The notes below the pieces were generated by a model. That model was not told the origin of the DNA, searched no databases, and saw only the letters and a list, made by a program, of their open reading frames with translations. This document shows positions 9,601 to 17,659 of a stretch of DNA of 64,000 nt, one piece after another (the stretch's first letter is position 1; every line of letters begins with the position of its first letter). Source of the stretch: GCA-2748575 sp965222725 (GTDB lineage: Bacteria; Pseudomonadota; Gammaproteobacteria; Pseudomonadales; Ketobacteraceae); assembly GCA_965222725.1 (NCBI GenBank), contig OZ244969.1, positions 5,208,001 to 5,272,000 on the forward strand, in the 5' to 3' direction. Made by a program: the position numbers and the translations under genes.

Positions 9601-9838
9601 CTTCCGCATCAGAGCTTCTCGTCATATAAACGATAGGAAATTCCGATATCTCCGCCTCTACGCCGGCACCGGTAGTTTGCCCTCCGGTTCCGGAAGCGTC
9701 GGTGGTTTCGCCACTGCCACACCCGAAAAGAAATAAGGAAAGGCAGATAAGGAATAAAAGCCTGGCTTCAAAGGGCAGTCTCGATAACCCTGGTAGTGAC
9801 TTCTGCATTGGCATATTCTGGATGCTCGTCATTGACAA
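6650..9838 (-). CDS. HzsA-like di-haem lipoprotein with beta-propeller repeats
   Basis: This 1062-residue surface or periplasmic lipoprotein has a lipobox (FLFGC, Cys40). Residues about 60-560 contain TolB/PD40-like beta-propeller repeats. Two haem-c motifs follow: CSGCH near residue 674, in the context VRPGEVRECSGCHS...YPHGR, and CVDCH near residue 845. The region around the first motif matches what I know of the hydrazine synthase alpha (HzsA) middle-domain family. Most members occur outside anammox bacteria and have no known reaction. The start is a TTG with AAGGG about eight bases upstream; an ATG lies two codons later. It is divergent from three exported proteins that share its haem-c and planctomycete-like character. 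Confidence 0.78.
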   Translation of the reverse strand: MSMTSIQNMPMQKSLPGLSRLPFEARLLFLICLSLFLFGCGSGETTDASGTGGQTTGAGVEAEISEFPIVYMTRSSDAEATADDSGNLVDLDRFNPGAQLFVRARASSDAAETNISRMIFGEGALSDVRGINISYDGQLMVFAARGPYDDTVAEDEEQPSVWNLYEYNFASGEVYPIMNAGDAALGHDITPHYLADGRIIFSSSRQQRTGTILLDEGKPQYAYQVEVDDEDERYGPGFALHIAEFDGNRNLTAIEQVTFNLSHDFDPVLLPSGKVVFSRWDAQNNRDQVSFYRMNPDGSQLEIVFGYRSQEAMAAVLRGQFASAYGSNEVFDAFYTANTAFQFSKPRIFPGQDQLIAVLRPFDDVNLSGDEDNPELIDPVETLVSIDINNFVDVGTPLASSSQTGSGVSLLDLVAPENQDVIFPDGRVSAITRLADGTNRAIISLSICRILNDDNTVRSCRGVDLDDEDIQEAPPNYGLWLYDFDRNTQIPLVLGDGDQEPYTEIFLVQPRTTPTSIPDTPIVVATPNDETCDPAFFVENDDFGMIHIRSVYDLDGSFNTNWAPDGVTSISQLRDPVNYSADQRSARFVRFEKPVYNIDPDVKEIPGRNRAQFGPFMREILGYAPVQPDGSVKVKVPADVPLMLTIVDQYGRRIDGSVDHMNWMQVRPGEVRECSGCHSTDSTYPHGRPDAQASSLNSGASSMTMFPNTSALAYEVDISVAQDGSATQTCLPLAGETMAEVYVRIDTRRAKLIPDVVFQDVWTDTNQRAADESFAHRFSTIRSVYDAGVDLGDATRGALPFNRGECIDDWNAFCRTVINYETHIQPLWEVTRNVTTVDGPVTYKCVDCHSNVNPDDGTAQIPAGQLSLTGEIENNLAASFRDLVQNNFAFIDQGDGTSVEAQNLSAQDGDGNVIPELEKQGGGNYCYRWEDGRLINPNIVNQTEIVDILDEEGEVIGQEEVLVLDDDGHPVPLSYSILESSLGLNARLSRAGARFSNQFRRLFEPGFTYSYFDCGLGQNVVMGASDFDHSATGLFSESELKLLWEWLDIGSAYYNNPFDVPD

Positions 9839-9906
9839 CTTTATTTCCCTTGATTATCGCAATGTTCCCATTGTTTGATCTGTGTGCACCTTCACGAAAA
9901 CCTTAA

Positions 9907-9926
9907 TTAAGTCTTGCTAGACTTAA
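9907..9926. promoter_or_regulatory. 20-bp palindrome in the divergent promoter region
   Basis: TTAAGTCT and AGACTTAA are perfect 8-bp arms separated by TGCT. The site sits in the 248-bp space between the HzsA-like gene (minus) and the cytochrome-like operon (plus). Its position suggests the operator of a dimeric regulator controlling both directions. No regulator gene is adjacent. The rest of 9839-10086 is AT-rich and shows no ORF of note. Confidence 0.5.
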
Positions 9927-10086
9927 ACAATGAGAGAGGAAATCCAATAAAACAAAATACAATCGCGATTTACTTTTTCCAACGTTTTCAATTGATTAAG
10001 CGTTTTACATTGCAGCCTGGTTTAAAACGTCAAGAAAATGGTACAGCGAATTTCCGCCTGTATTCACAAAAAGTGTAGGTAATAAC

Positions 10087-11361
10087 ATGAAAACGAACAC
10101 GCGAAAGCGCGATTTAATTAACAGAAAGAGTGTGAAGCTCGTCGGAGTTTTACTTTCTGTAACATTGCTCCAAAGCGCGCCGGCTTTTGCTGATGTCCGT
10201 GACCAGGCCAAACGAGTTTACGACCGTATTGCCGGGGTTCCGCCATCCGAGCAGGACCTGACAGATATGGTGAACCAATTGGGGGCATCTCCGACAGAAG
10301 CGCAGTTTATACAGGCTGCCATTCAATATCCCATGGAGAACAAGAACTTCTACAACGTTACGTTGAAGAACTGGATCACGCCATGGACCAACGAAGAACA
10401 GACCGTCTTTGCGCCGCTCAATGACTTTACGGCGACCGCGATCGGTATCATCCGGGATGACGATAACTTCCGGGAAGTGCTTTACGAAAACGTGCTCTAC
10501 GTATCCCCCACCAACGTAACGGTAGACGGGATCGACTACAGTTTCTCTGCCTACTCCAACAGCAATAACGATCATTATGTGGATCTGGAAAACAGCGGCG
10601 TTGCACTCAACGAAGTACTGCAGCGGCGCGTACAGACCGATGTAACCGGCCTGCCCGCCAACGCCGCTGCCGGTGTAATGACAACCCGGGCAGCCGCCAA
10701 GTCCTTTTTTGTGGCCGGTACCAACCGGGCCATGTTCCGTTTCACCCTGCTGAACTTTTTGTGTAATGACCTGGAACAGTTCAAGGACACCACCCGCCCC
10801 ACGGACCGTATCCGCCAGGACGTAACGCGCAGCCCCGGTGGCGACAGCCGTATTTACCAGAACTCCTGTGTGGGATGTCACTCCGGTATGGACCCGATGG
10901 CCCAGGCCTTTGCCTACTATGAATGGACCGGCGAGGAAGGCACCGAAGCAGGCCAGCTTGAATACACCGAGGGTACTGTTCAGGGCAAGTACCACATTAA
11001 CAGCGGTAACTTTAAATGGGGTTTTGTGACCCCGGACGACAGCTGGGCCAACTACTGGCGCAAAGGCCCCAACGCCACCTGGGTAGGCTGGAGCGACCTT
11101 GACGGCGGCGGTTACGAAACCGATGAAAACGGCCCCTATGCCTTTGGCAATGGCGCCAGCTCCATGGGCAGAGAACTGGCAGACAGCCGCCTCTTCGCCC
11201 AGTGTCAGGCCCGCAAAGTATTTAAAACTGTTTGCCTCCGCGAACCCGGTGATAACGCCGATCACAGTGTTATCGATTCCATGATTAACGACTTTGACAC
11301 CAATGGTGGCAGCATTAAACGCCTGTTCGGCAAAGCTGCTTTCTATTGTCGTGGCGAATAG
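10087..11361 (+). CDS. Exported mono-haem c-type cytochrome-like protein
   Basis: This 424-residue protein has a signal peptide (residues 1-36, ending APAFA) and one haem-c motif, CVGCHSGMDPMAQAFAYYEW, near residue 261. The CxxCHxxMDP context resembles planctomycete-type cytochrome-associated proteins (DUF1588/DUF1592-like), but I cannot assign a named family with certainty. The N-terminal half (GVPPSEQDLTDMVNQLG) looks helical and like the 'R-P/S-T-x-x-E' segments of that group. It is the first gene of a plus-strand operon: the LamG lipoprotein follows after 15 bases and the DUF1501 protein after that. A role in electron transfer at the envelope is inferred. Confidence 0.65.
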   Translation: MKTNTRKRDLINRKSVKLVGVLLSVTLLQSAPAFADVRDQAKRVYDRIAGVPPSEQDLTDMVNQLGASPTEAQFIQAAIQYPMENKNFYNVTLKNWITPWTNEEQTVFAPLNDFTATAIGIIRDDDNFREVLYENVLYVSPTNVTVDGIDYSFSAYSNSNNDHYVDLENSGVALNEVLQRRVQTDVTGLPANAAAGVMTTRAAAKSFFVAGTNRAMFRFTLLNFLCNDLEQFKDTTRPTDRIRQDVTRSPGGDSRIYQNSCVGCHSGMDPMAQAFAYYEWTGEEGTEAGQLEYTEGTVQGKYHINSGNFKWGFVTPDDSWANYWRKGPNATWVGWSDLDGGGYETDENGPYAFGNGASSMGRELADSRLFAQCQARKVFKTVCLREPGDNADHSVIDSMINDFDTNGGSIKRLFGKAAFYCRGE

Positions 11362-11376
11362 GCGGGGGACACCAAC

Positions 11377-14052
11377 ATGAAGACACAGATTCTGACAATG
11401 AAAAACACCCTCGCAAAATCACTGCTGTTATGCGGGACCACATTGCTGTTGAGCGCCTGTGGCGGCAGCGGCACCGGTGTGGACACATCCGGCTCAACGC
11501 CGCAATCCGGTTCCAACAACACGGAAACCCTGACGCCCCGTCAGGAATACCTGAACCGCACCAATGCGGAACTGCCCAATGACGACGACGTGCAGGCCTT
11601 TATGGTGCAGTTCTGGGACAACGTTGCAGCAAACGACCGTTGCGGGCAATGCCACGATGATTCCCACGAGGCACCCTTTGCCCGTATGGACAACGTCAAC
11701 AGCGCTTACAACGCCACCTTGCCGTTGATTAACCGCACCTCGCCGCAAACCTCGGCGCTGGTCACCAAAGTGGAAAACGGCCACCAGTGCTGGCAAAGCA
11801 ATGATTCTGCCTGTGCGCAGATTCTTACCCGCTGGATCCAGAACTGGGTGAATGCCGGTGAAGGCAGTGGCGAGTCATCTACAACCATTGTGCTGGAAAA
11901 GCCCGACGAGATTGATATGGCCAGCACCAAGGTGCTGCCGGCGGACTACCCGGCGACTTTTACTCAGGCAAATGGTCTGCACAGCTTGCTGACCACCTAC
12001 TGCAGTGACTGTCATACCGAAGAAGCGGCCATGCCCATTGCACCCTACTTTGCCACGTCTGACCCGCAAAGCGCCTGGGACGCGGCCCGCAGCCGGATTG
12101 ATCTGAACGATGAAGGCAAACTACTGCAACAGGCCCAGTCCCGGTTTGTGGTACGTTTGCGCTCCGAGTTTCACAACTGCTGGGATGATTGTGAGCGTAA
12201 CGATGCGCCGCAAATGCTAAGTGCGATACAGGCCATTGCCGGCGGTATCGAGCTTCAGGAAATCGATCCCAGCCTGCGCATCAGCGGCGGCATGATTCTT
12301 ACCGAAGGTACCGTAGCCAGCAGCGGCGGCCGTTTTGAGCAGTATCAGATCGGTTTCTGGAACTTCAGCGCCGGTGACGGCAACGTGGCCTATGACACCA
12401 GCGGTGTAGAGCCCGCCATGAACCTGTCCCTGTCCAGCGGCATTGACTGGGTTGGTGGCTGGGGTATTGATATCAACCCTGGTGATGGTCAGTCTGCCCG
12501 AGCCTGGGCAGATACCGGCAGCAGTAAAAAGCTTTACGATGCCATTTCTCTTTCCGGTGAATACAGTGTGGAAGCCTGGGTGGCACCTGCCAATGTAACC
12601 CAGGAAGAAGCCCATATCATCAGCTACGCCAACGGCAGCGAGGCCCGCAACTTTACCGTGGGACAAACCCTTTACAGCTACGACTTCCTGCAAAAAACCA
12701 ACATTGACAGCGACGGCACCAACGAATTGCGCACCGGCGGCGAACTACTTCAAGCCACGCTGCAGCATGTGGTAGTTACCTACGACCGGGAAAACGGCCG
12801 CCGTATTTATATCAATGGTGAGTACACTGGCGATGCCGACAACGTGACTCCCGGATTCCTGACCAACTGGAGCGACAATTATGTATTCTCCATTGGTAAT
12901 GAAGCCGACAACCAGCGCCAGTGGCGCGGTATGGTACGCATGGCGGCCGTTCACAGCCGTGCCATGAGCGCCGACCAGGTACTGCAGAACTACAATGTGG
13001 GCGTGGGCCAGAAATATTACCTGCTGTTCGACGTCACTGATCTGGTCACTATTGATGACTGTTACAGCAGCTACATTGTGTTCGAAGCGGCCCAGCTGGA
13101 TAACTATGCCTACCGTTTTAACGATCCCTTCTTTGCCCGGCTTTACGAAGCACTGCCCGCAGGCAGTTCGCCGGCGGAATGTACCGCCTCCGAGCCACCC
13201 GCTCAGGACAGCTACGCCTTTGATATTACCGACATCCGTATCGGTATTAACGGCAAAGTGGCAGACGTGGGTCAGGCGTTCCGGAATGTCGGCCGTGATG
13301 AGGCCGGTAATTCTGTAGGCTACACCATTGAATCCGCCCTGAACGAAACCGGCTACCAGCGAATTGCCAGCATCGGTACAGTACTCAACATCGAGAATGG
13401 TCCGGTGGAAGATTTGTTCTTCCTGGCCTTTGGCAGCATTAACGGGCTGGCCGGTGCCACGACTGATCCGGCAGCGATTTCTGTTGAAAACCCCATTGCC
13501 GGCTTTGAGTCTCCTGACTTTGGCCTGAGAACCTTTGACGAAGTTAATGCCTCCATGTCGGCCATGACGGGTATTCCTGTAACTCACGCTAGCGTGAACT
13601 CAGTGTACAGCGACGTGAAGACCCAGCTGCCCACCTCTGAAGTAGCCGATAGTTTCCTGGCTGCTCACCAGATTGGTGTAGCCCAGATGGCAATTACCTA
13701 CTGCAGTGCCCTGGTGGACCAGGAAGTGCCTCTGGCAGATGGCGACCGCCGTTTCTTCAGCGGGTTTAACTTCAACGCAGCACCGGCCACAGCCTTTGCT
13801 GACGCTGCAGCAAGAGACCTTGCCTATGATCCGCTGATCAATCTGACCGTAGGCAACAGCCTGAGTGCGCAACCAACTGCGGCTCAGATCAAGGCAAATT
13901 TTGATATTTTATTGGATGGCTATACTGGCTCCGGAGTGAACCGATCCGGGCTTCTGGATTGCGGCGGAAGTTGCGATGCCACCAGAACGCAAACTATCGT
14001 TAAATCACTCTGCGCTGCATCACTGGGCAGCGGCATGATGCTTATCCAGTAA
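11377..14052 (+). CDS. LamG-domain lipoprotein with two haem-c motifs
   Basis: This 891-residue lipoprotein has a lipobox (LLSAC, Cys28). Two haem-c motifs follow: CGQCHDDSH near residue 88 and CSDCHTEE near residue 209. A concanavalin-A/LamG-like domain spans about 385-540 (YSVEAWVAPANV, HVVVTYDRENGRRIYINGEY, FSIGNEADNQRQWRGMVRMAAVHSRAM). LamG domains bind carbohydrate or protein ligands, so the protein may combine ligand binding with electron transfer. The C-terminal 300 residues match nothing I recognise. A GGGGGA ribosome site lies ahead of the ATG. It sits 15 bases after the cytochrome-like gene and 13 bases before the DUF1501 gene. Confidence 0.72.
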   Translation: MKTQILTMKNTLAKSLLLCGTTLLLSACGGSGTGVDTSGSTPQSGSNNTETLTPRQEYLNRTNAELPNDDDVQAFMVQFWDNVAANDRCGQCHDDSHEAPFARMDNVNSAYNATLPLINRTSPQTSALVTKVENGHQCWQSNDSACAQILTRWIQNWVNAGEGSGESSTTIVLEKPDEIDMASTKVLPADYPATFTQANGLHSLLTTYCSDCHTEEAAMPIAPYFATSDPQSAWDAARSRIDLNDEGKLLQQAQSRFVVRLRSEFHNCWDDCERNDAPQMLSAIQAIAGGIELQEIDPSLRISGGMILTEGTVASSGGRFEQYQIGFWNFSAGDGNVAYDTSGVEPAMNLSLSSGIDWVGGWGIDINPGDGQSARAWADTGSSKKLYDAISLSGEYSVEAWVAPANVTQEEAHIISYANGSEARNFTVGQTLYSYDFLQKTNIDSDGTNELRTGGELLQATLQHVVVTYDRENGRRIYINGEYTGDADNVTPGFLTNWSDNYVFSIGNEADNQRQWRGMVRMAAVHSRAMSADQVLQNYNVGVGQKYYLLFDVTDLVTIDDCYSSYIVFEAAQLDNYAYRFNDPFFARLYEALPAGSSPAECTASEPPAQDSYAFDITDIRIGINGKVADVGQAFRNVGRDEAGNSVGYTIESALNETGYQRIASIGTVLNIENGPVEDLFFLAFGSINGLAGATTDPAAISVENPIAGFESPDFGLRTFDEVNASMSAMTGIPVTHASVNSVYSDVKTQLPTSEVADSFLAAHQIGVAQMAITYCSALVDQEVPLADGDRRFFSGFNFNAAPATAFADAAARDLAYDPLINLTVGNSLSAQPTAAQIKANFDILLDGYTGSGVNRSGLLDCGGSCDATRTQTIVKSLCAASLGSGMMLIQ

Positions 14053-14065
14053 AAGGAGCCGAACA

Positions 14066-15682
14066 ATGACTTTCAGAAAGAAACCCAAACACTTGCCTCC
14101 GAATGCTCCTTTACTGCACCCGGATCACCCTCGCCCGGTCACCCGCCGTGACATGCTGCGTCAGGGTTTTCTGGGCGGGATGGGGTCAGCCATTCTCCCC
14201 TCGGCAATGAGCCTGTTTTCCAGCAATGCCAACGCCATAGTGGCGGGCGATATCCAGGAAATGAATCCCGGGTGTACCCTGGGTACCGAGAGCCTGAAAA
14301 AGGTGCCTTTTATCTGTTTCGATCTGGCAGGTGGCGCCAACCTTGCCGGCTCAAATGTTCTGGTGGGCACCAACAGCCAGATGGATATGCTCACTACCGC
14401 AGGCTACAGCAAACTGGGGCTGCCATCCGGCATGATTCCCACGTCTGCCGGTGACAATGTGGATGAGGAACTTGGCCTGGCTTTCCATTCCGACAGCCAG
14501 ATGCTGCAGGGAATCAAGGACAGCTTTATCACCAACCGCACCAACACCGACGGCATTGTGATACCGGCACGCTCGGATAATGATACCGGCAACAATCCGC
14601 ACAACCCCATGTACGGTATTGCCCGCTATGCTCTGTCCCAGGGTGGTGTGTTTGATGAAAACAATATGGGCTCCTGGTCACAGCTGATGGCGCTGGTAGG
14701 TTCCCGTAGCTCCATGTCCGGCGGCAACTCCATGGCACCGCAGGATCTGATGGTGTCGTCTTTGCAGCCCACGAAAGTGGATCGCCCCACCGACGCCCGT
14801 GGCCTGATTAATACGGGCTCACTGATGAGCCTGTTCAATAACGATACCGCCGTGGCCGCACAGGTACTGGAAGCCATGGCCCGCATGAGCGACGACAAAC
14901 TGGGACGTATACAACTGCTCAGTGACAATGCGGCAGATGCGCGTTTGAAAGACATGATCCGTTGCGGTTACGTCAAATCTTCAGACATAGCCGCCTCGTT
15001 CAGCAGCCCGGATATTCTGGACCCCATGGAAGACGCCAAGATTATGGGGGGCACCGATCCATCAGGCACTTATACGCCAATCTTTGACGCGGCCGATTTA
15101 AGCAGTGGTAACCGGGGTGAATACCTGAAAACCGCCTCCATTATGAAACTGGTGGTGGAAGGCCGCGCCGGTGCCGGTTGTGTCACCATGGGTGGCTATG
15201 ACTACCATACCGGTGATCGGGCCACTGGCGAGCTGCGGGATTACAAGGCAGGCCGCTGTATCGGTGCCTGCCTGGAATACGCTGCCAGACTGCAGGTGCC
15301 ATTGATGATTTACGTGTTCAGCGACGGCTCAGTAGCCAGCAACGGTATGATCGATGATTCCGCGGACGGCCGTGGTAAAGGCGTATGGACCGGCGACAAT
15401 TCATCAACCGCCTGCTCCTTCCTTCTGGTTTACAATCCGGGCGGACGCCCCACGCTGGTGGATGATACTCGTCAAATTGGTAACATGCGCTCTGACGCGT
15501 CCGTTAACACGGGTTCCAGCCCCGCTGCCAACAACGTGAACCTGCTGGTGGATACTGTTGTGCTGAATTACATGGCACTACACGATGACAGAGGTCAGTT
15601 CGCCAACCTGATGGGTAATTCGCTGGGTAACATCGATTCCTGGGCCAAGTTCACGCCCCTGGACTACAACTTTGCCGAGTGA
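14066..15682 (+). CDS. DUF1501-type exported protein with Tat-like signal
   Basis: This 538-residue protein carries an N-terminal twin-arginine-like signal (TRRDMLRQGFLGG) followed by a hydrophobic stretch. The rest fits the DUF1501 family, distantly related to the alkaline phosphatase/sulfatase superfamily: FICFDLAGGANLAGSN, VEGRAGAGCVTMGGYDYHTG, IYVFSDGSVASNG. In planctomycetes DUF1501 genes accompany cytochrome-domain partners. Here the partners are two haem-c proteins in the same operon. Tat export would imply folding, perhaps with a cofactor, before secretion. An AAGGAG site precedes the ATG, and a strong terminator follows at 15721. Confidence 0.75.
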   Translation: MTFRKKPKHLPPNAPLLHPDHPRPVTRRDMLRQGFLGGMGSAILPSAMSLFSSNANAIVAGDIQEMNPGCTLGTESLKKVPFICFDLAGGANLAGSNVLVGTNSQMDMLTTAGYSKLGLPSGMIPTSAGDNVDEELGLAFHSDSQMLQGIKDSFITNRTNTDGIVIPARSDNDTGNNPHNPMYGIARYALSQGGVFDENNMGSWSQLMALVGSRSSMSGGNSMAPQDLMVSSLQPTKVDRPTDARGLINTGSLMSLFNNDTAVAAQVLEAMARMSDDKLGRIQLLSDNAADARLKDMIRCGYVKSSDIAASFSSPDILDPMEDAKIMGGTDPSGTYTPIFDAADLSSGNRGEYLKTASIMKLVVEGRAGAGCVTMGGYDYHTGDRATGELRDYKAGRCIGACLEYAARLQVPLMIYVFSDGSVASNGMIDDSADGRGKGVWTGDNSSTACSFLLVYNPGGRPTLVDDTRQIGNMRSDASVNTGSSPAANNVNLLVDTVVLNYMALHDDRGQFANLMGNSLGNIDSWAKFTPLDYNFAE

Positions 15683-15720
15683 CGCAAGCACAGAGAAAAG
15701 CTGATCCCCAACCAACAAAA

Positions 15721-15752
15721 AAGCCGGGCTCGCAAACAGCCCGGCTTTTTTA
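15721..15752 (+). terminator. Rho-independent terminator after the DUF1501 gene
   Basis: A perfect stem AAGCCGGGCT (15721-15730) / AGCCCGGCTT (15738-15747) with a 7-base loop is followed by T residues. It closes the plus-strand cytochrome operon. A-rich bases before it may make it work for the convergent minus-strand hydrolase too. Confidence 0.9.
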
Positions 15753-15780
15753 TTCTATAAACAGTATTACTAAAGAATCA

Positions 15781-17481
15781 TCACCGACTCTTCTCCGCCA
15801 CCGAAAACGACTTCTGTTCCAGCTTGCCTTTACCGGAGCGATCAAAGGGCAATGCCACCTGCCCCACCAGCGACGCAGATTCAAACCAGCCTTCAGGGTT
15901 AAAGAAAAACTGACCGGAAAAGCCCTGCATCACCAGTCCCACCTGATCACCGGGTTCCAGCACCGTGGAAACCGCTGCAAGCGGAATATCATACTGGCCA
16001 TCACCCGGTAACGGCGTCAGCTGTTCACTCACCAGTTCCACTTCGTGCTGCCCGTGGCGGCGCACGCCGATACCCACAAACACCACGGATTCCTTGTCAT
16101 CGTCAGTGGTTTCCATATTCACTGTCAGCTGCGGAATACCCACCAGCTGGCGTTTTTCCCGGGCCTGCTGCAGTGGTTTAAAGGCGGGCCGGAAGGTACC
16201 GCCGGTCAGCTGTTCCAGATCCCGTTCACTGTTATTGCGGCTCCACACCAGCGATACCAGTCTGTCCATGGGCTGCATTACCACTTCAAACCAGCCGGAA
16301 TGGATCAGCGACAGCTCCGACTTGTGCATTGGCATCACCTCGCCACCGGTCAGCATATTGGCGGCAATCAGCCCTTCGCCGTCGGGAACCGTCAGGCAGA
16401 GTTCGGGAATGCTGTCGGCAGGTTTGCGGCCTTTCAGTTTCTCATCCAGAAAGCTCACAATCATATCCACGGTGTTAGCCTGATAGGCGCCGCAACGGAT
16501 TTCGTCTTCCGTGTTATAGAACGGCAGGCCCGACCAACTCTGCATGGGCCAGGGAAGAATATGACCACCCTGCATGGCCACCAACCGGGCATCCAGCCCC
16601 GCCTGGCGGGCGCACAGCCAGTTTTGATAGGCATGGTTTACCGGAAACACCGTATCGCGAAATCCCTGCAGCAGGAGCATATCCGCCTGGGGATACTGAC
16701 CATTGGCGCAATAGGCAGAAGGACTGCGCCTTTCCAGCTCAATCTCGGCGGCCACATTCATTTTGCCATCAAACATATCAATGTAAGGAGCCGCGTACGC
16801 CTTGTTAAAATCAAAGGCGCTACTGAACGTACCGGCACTCAGCAGCATGCCCGCCCAGGCAGTACGCACGTGGCCGTTGGGGGCCAGCGCATCGGCCAGA
16901 TTGTGCCAGGTGGTAATGGGTACCAGCGCGTCTATGCGCTTGTCGAAAATACTGGCCAGCAACTGGGCGCCACCGCCGTAGCTTTCGCCCACCATGCCCA
17001 CCACAATGTCACCCTCGGCATCACGACTGACCTGAGGTATGTTTTTCTCCACCCAGCTGATGATGGCACTCACATCCTTGACTTCATGGTCCACCGACAT
17101 CAGCTCTACGTCGCCTTCGCTGTCGCCAAAGCCACGCTGATCGTAGGACAGCACCCAGTATTTATTTTCCCAGGCCTTCAATGCGGCCTGACCGGATACC
17201 ACCAGCTGGCCATAGATAGACATGGGCCTGGGCATACGGAAAACCCCGAAGCCATGGGCATGAATAACGATGGGGGCGGTTTCTCCGGGGGCAAGGTCCG
17301 GCTGATAAAGGGTGGCTTTCAGGGTAATGCCATCATGGGTGGGGATATCAATCTGGTAATAGTCTGCGGTTAACGGTTGCTCTGGTGTGTGCTGTGCATA
17401 ATGCTGTTTTACGTCCAGCGTGCTGCAACCAAGACTCAGCAACGCAATGCCTGCAATTAGCAGCTTCGATAAGTAATCCAT
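15781..17481 (-). CDS. Exported alpha/beta hydrolase lipoprotein (peptidase/acylhydrolase-like)
   Basis: This is a lipoprotein of 566 residues with lipobox LLSLGC. The N-terminal half is an alpha/beta hydrolase: oxyanion HAHGFG, SYDQRGFGDSEG, and the nucleophile elbow GESYGG. A later HILPWP supplies the likely catalytic His. The C-terminal 180 residues are beta-rich, as in CocE/X-Pro-type hydrolases. I place the start at ATG 17481, preceded by GGAGGGGG at good spacing, rather than at 17634; this exposes a clean lipoprotein signal. It lies downstream of the TonB-dependent receptor on the same strand, 178 bases apart, so it may act on something the receptor imports. Confidence 0.75.
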   Translation of the reverse strand: MDYLSKLLIAGIALLSLGCSTLDVKQHYAQHTPEQPLTADYYQIDIPTHDGITLKATLYQPDLAPGETAPIVIHAHGFGVFRMPRPMSIYGQLVVSGQAALKAWENKYWVLSYDQRGFGDSEGDVELMSVDHEVKDVSAIISWVEKNIPQVSRDAEGDIVVGMVGESYGGGAQLLASIFDKRIDALVPITTWHNLADALAPNGHVRTAWAGMLLSAGTFSSAFDFNKAYAAPYIDMFDGKMNVAAEIELERRSPSAYCANGQYPQADMLLLQGFRDTVFPVNHAYQNWLCARQAGLDARLVAMQGGHILPWPMQSWSGLPFYNTEDEIRCGAYQANTVDMIVSFLDEKLKGRKPADSIPELCLTVPDGEGLIAANMLTGGEVMPMHKSELSLIHSGWFEVVMQPMDRLVSLVWSRNNSERDLEQLTGGTFRPAFKPLQQAREKRQLVGIPQLTVNMETTDDDKESVVFVGIGVRRHGQHEVELVSEQLTPLPGDGQYDIPLAAVSTVLEPGDQVGLVMQGFSGQFFFNPEGWFESASLVGQVALPFDRSGKGKLEQKSFSVAEKSR

Positions 17482-17659
17482 AGAATCCCCCTCCCTGACC
17501 CGGCATGGCGGCCAATCGTTTTGATTATTTTCAGACTTATAAATATCAGCCGTAATGTAACCAGATACCTGGCCACATGGCTTGGCAAGGGTGACAAATC
17601 TGCCGGGCACCCTGGCCAATACCAATAGGCACATACCGAATGGCAGTCAGAAAGATTCC

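Noticed and set aside
6650..9838. Hydrazine synthesis or anammox metabolism
   Set aside because: Only an HzsA-like protein is present; no HzsB/C, hydrazine dehydrogenase or anammox context is seen, and this family is common in ordinary bacteria.
16045..17373. 442-codon plus-strand ORF opposite the lipoprotein hydrolase
   Set aside because: It is antisense to a gene with a catalytic elbow and lipobox; the composition is His/Gly-rich as expected of a shadow frame.
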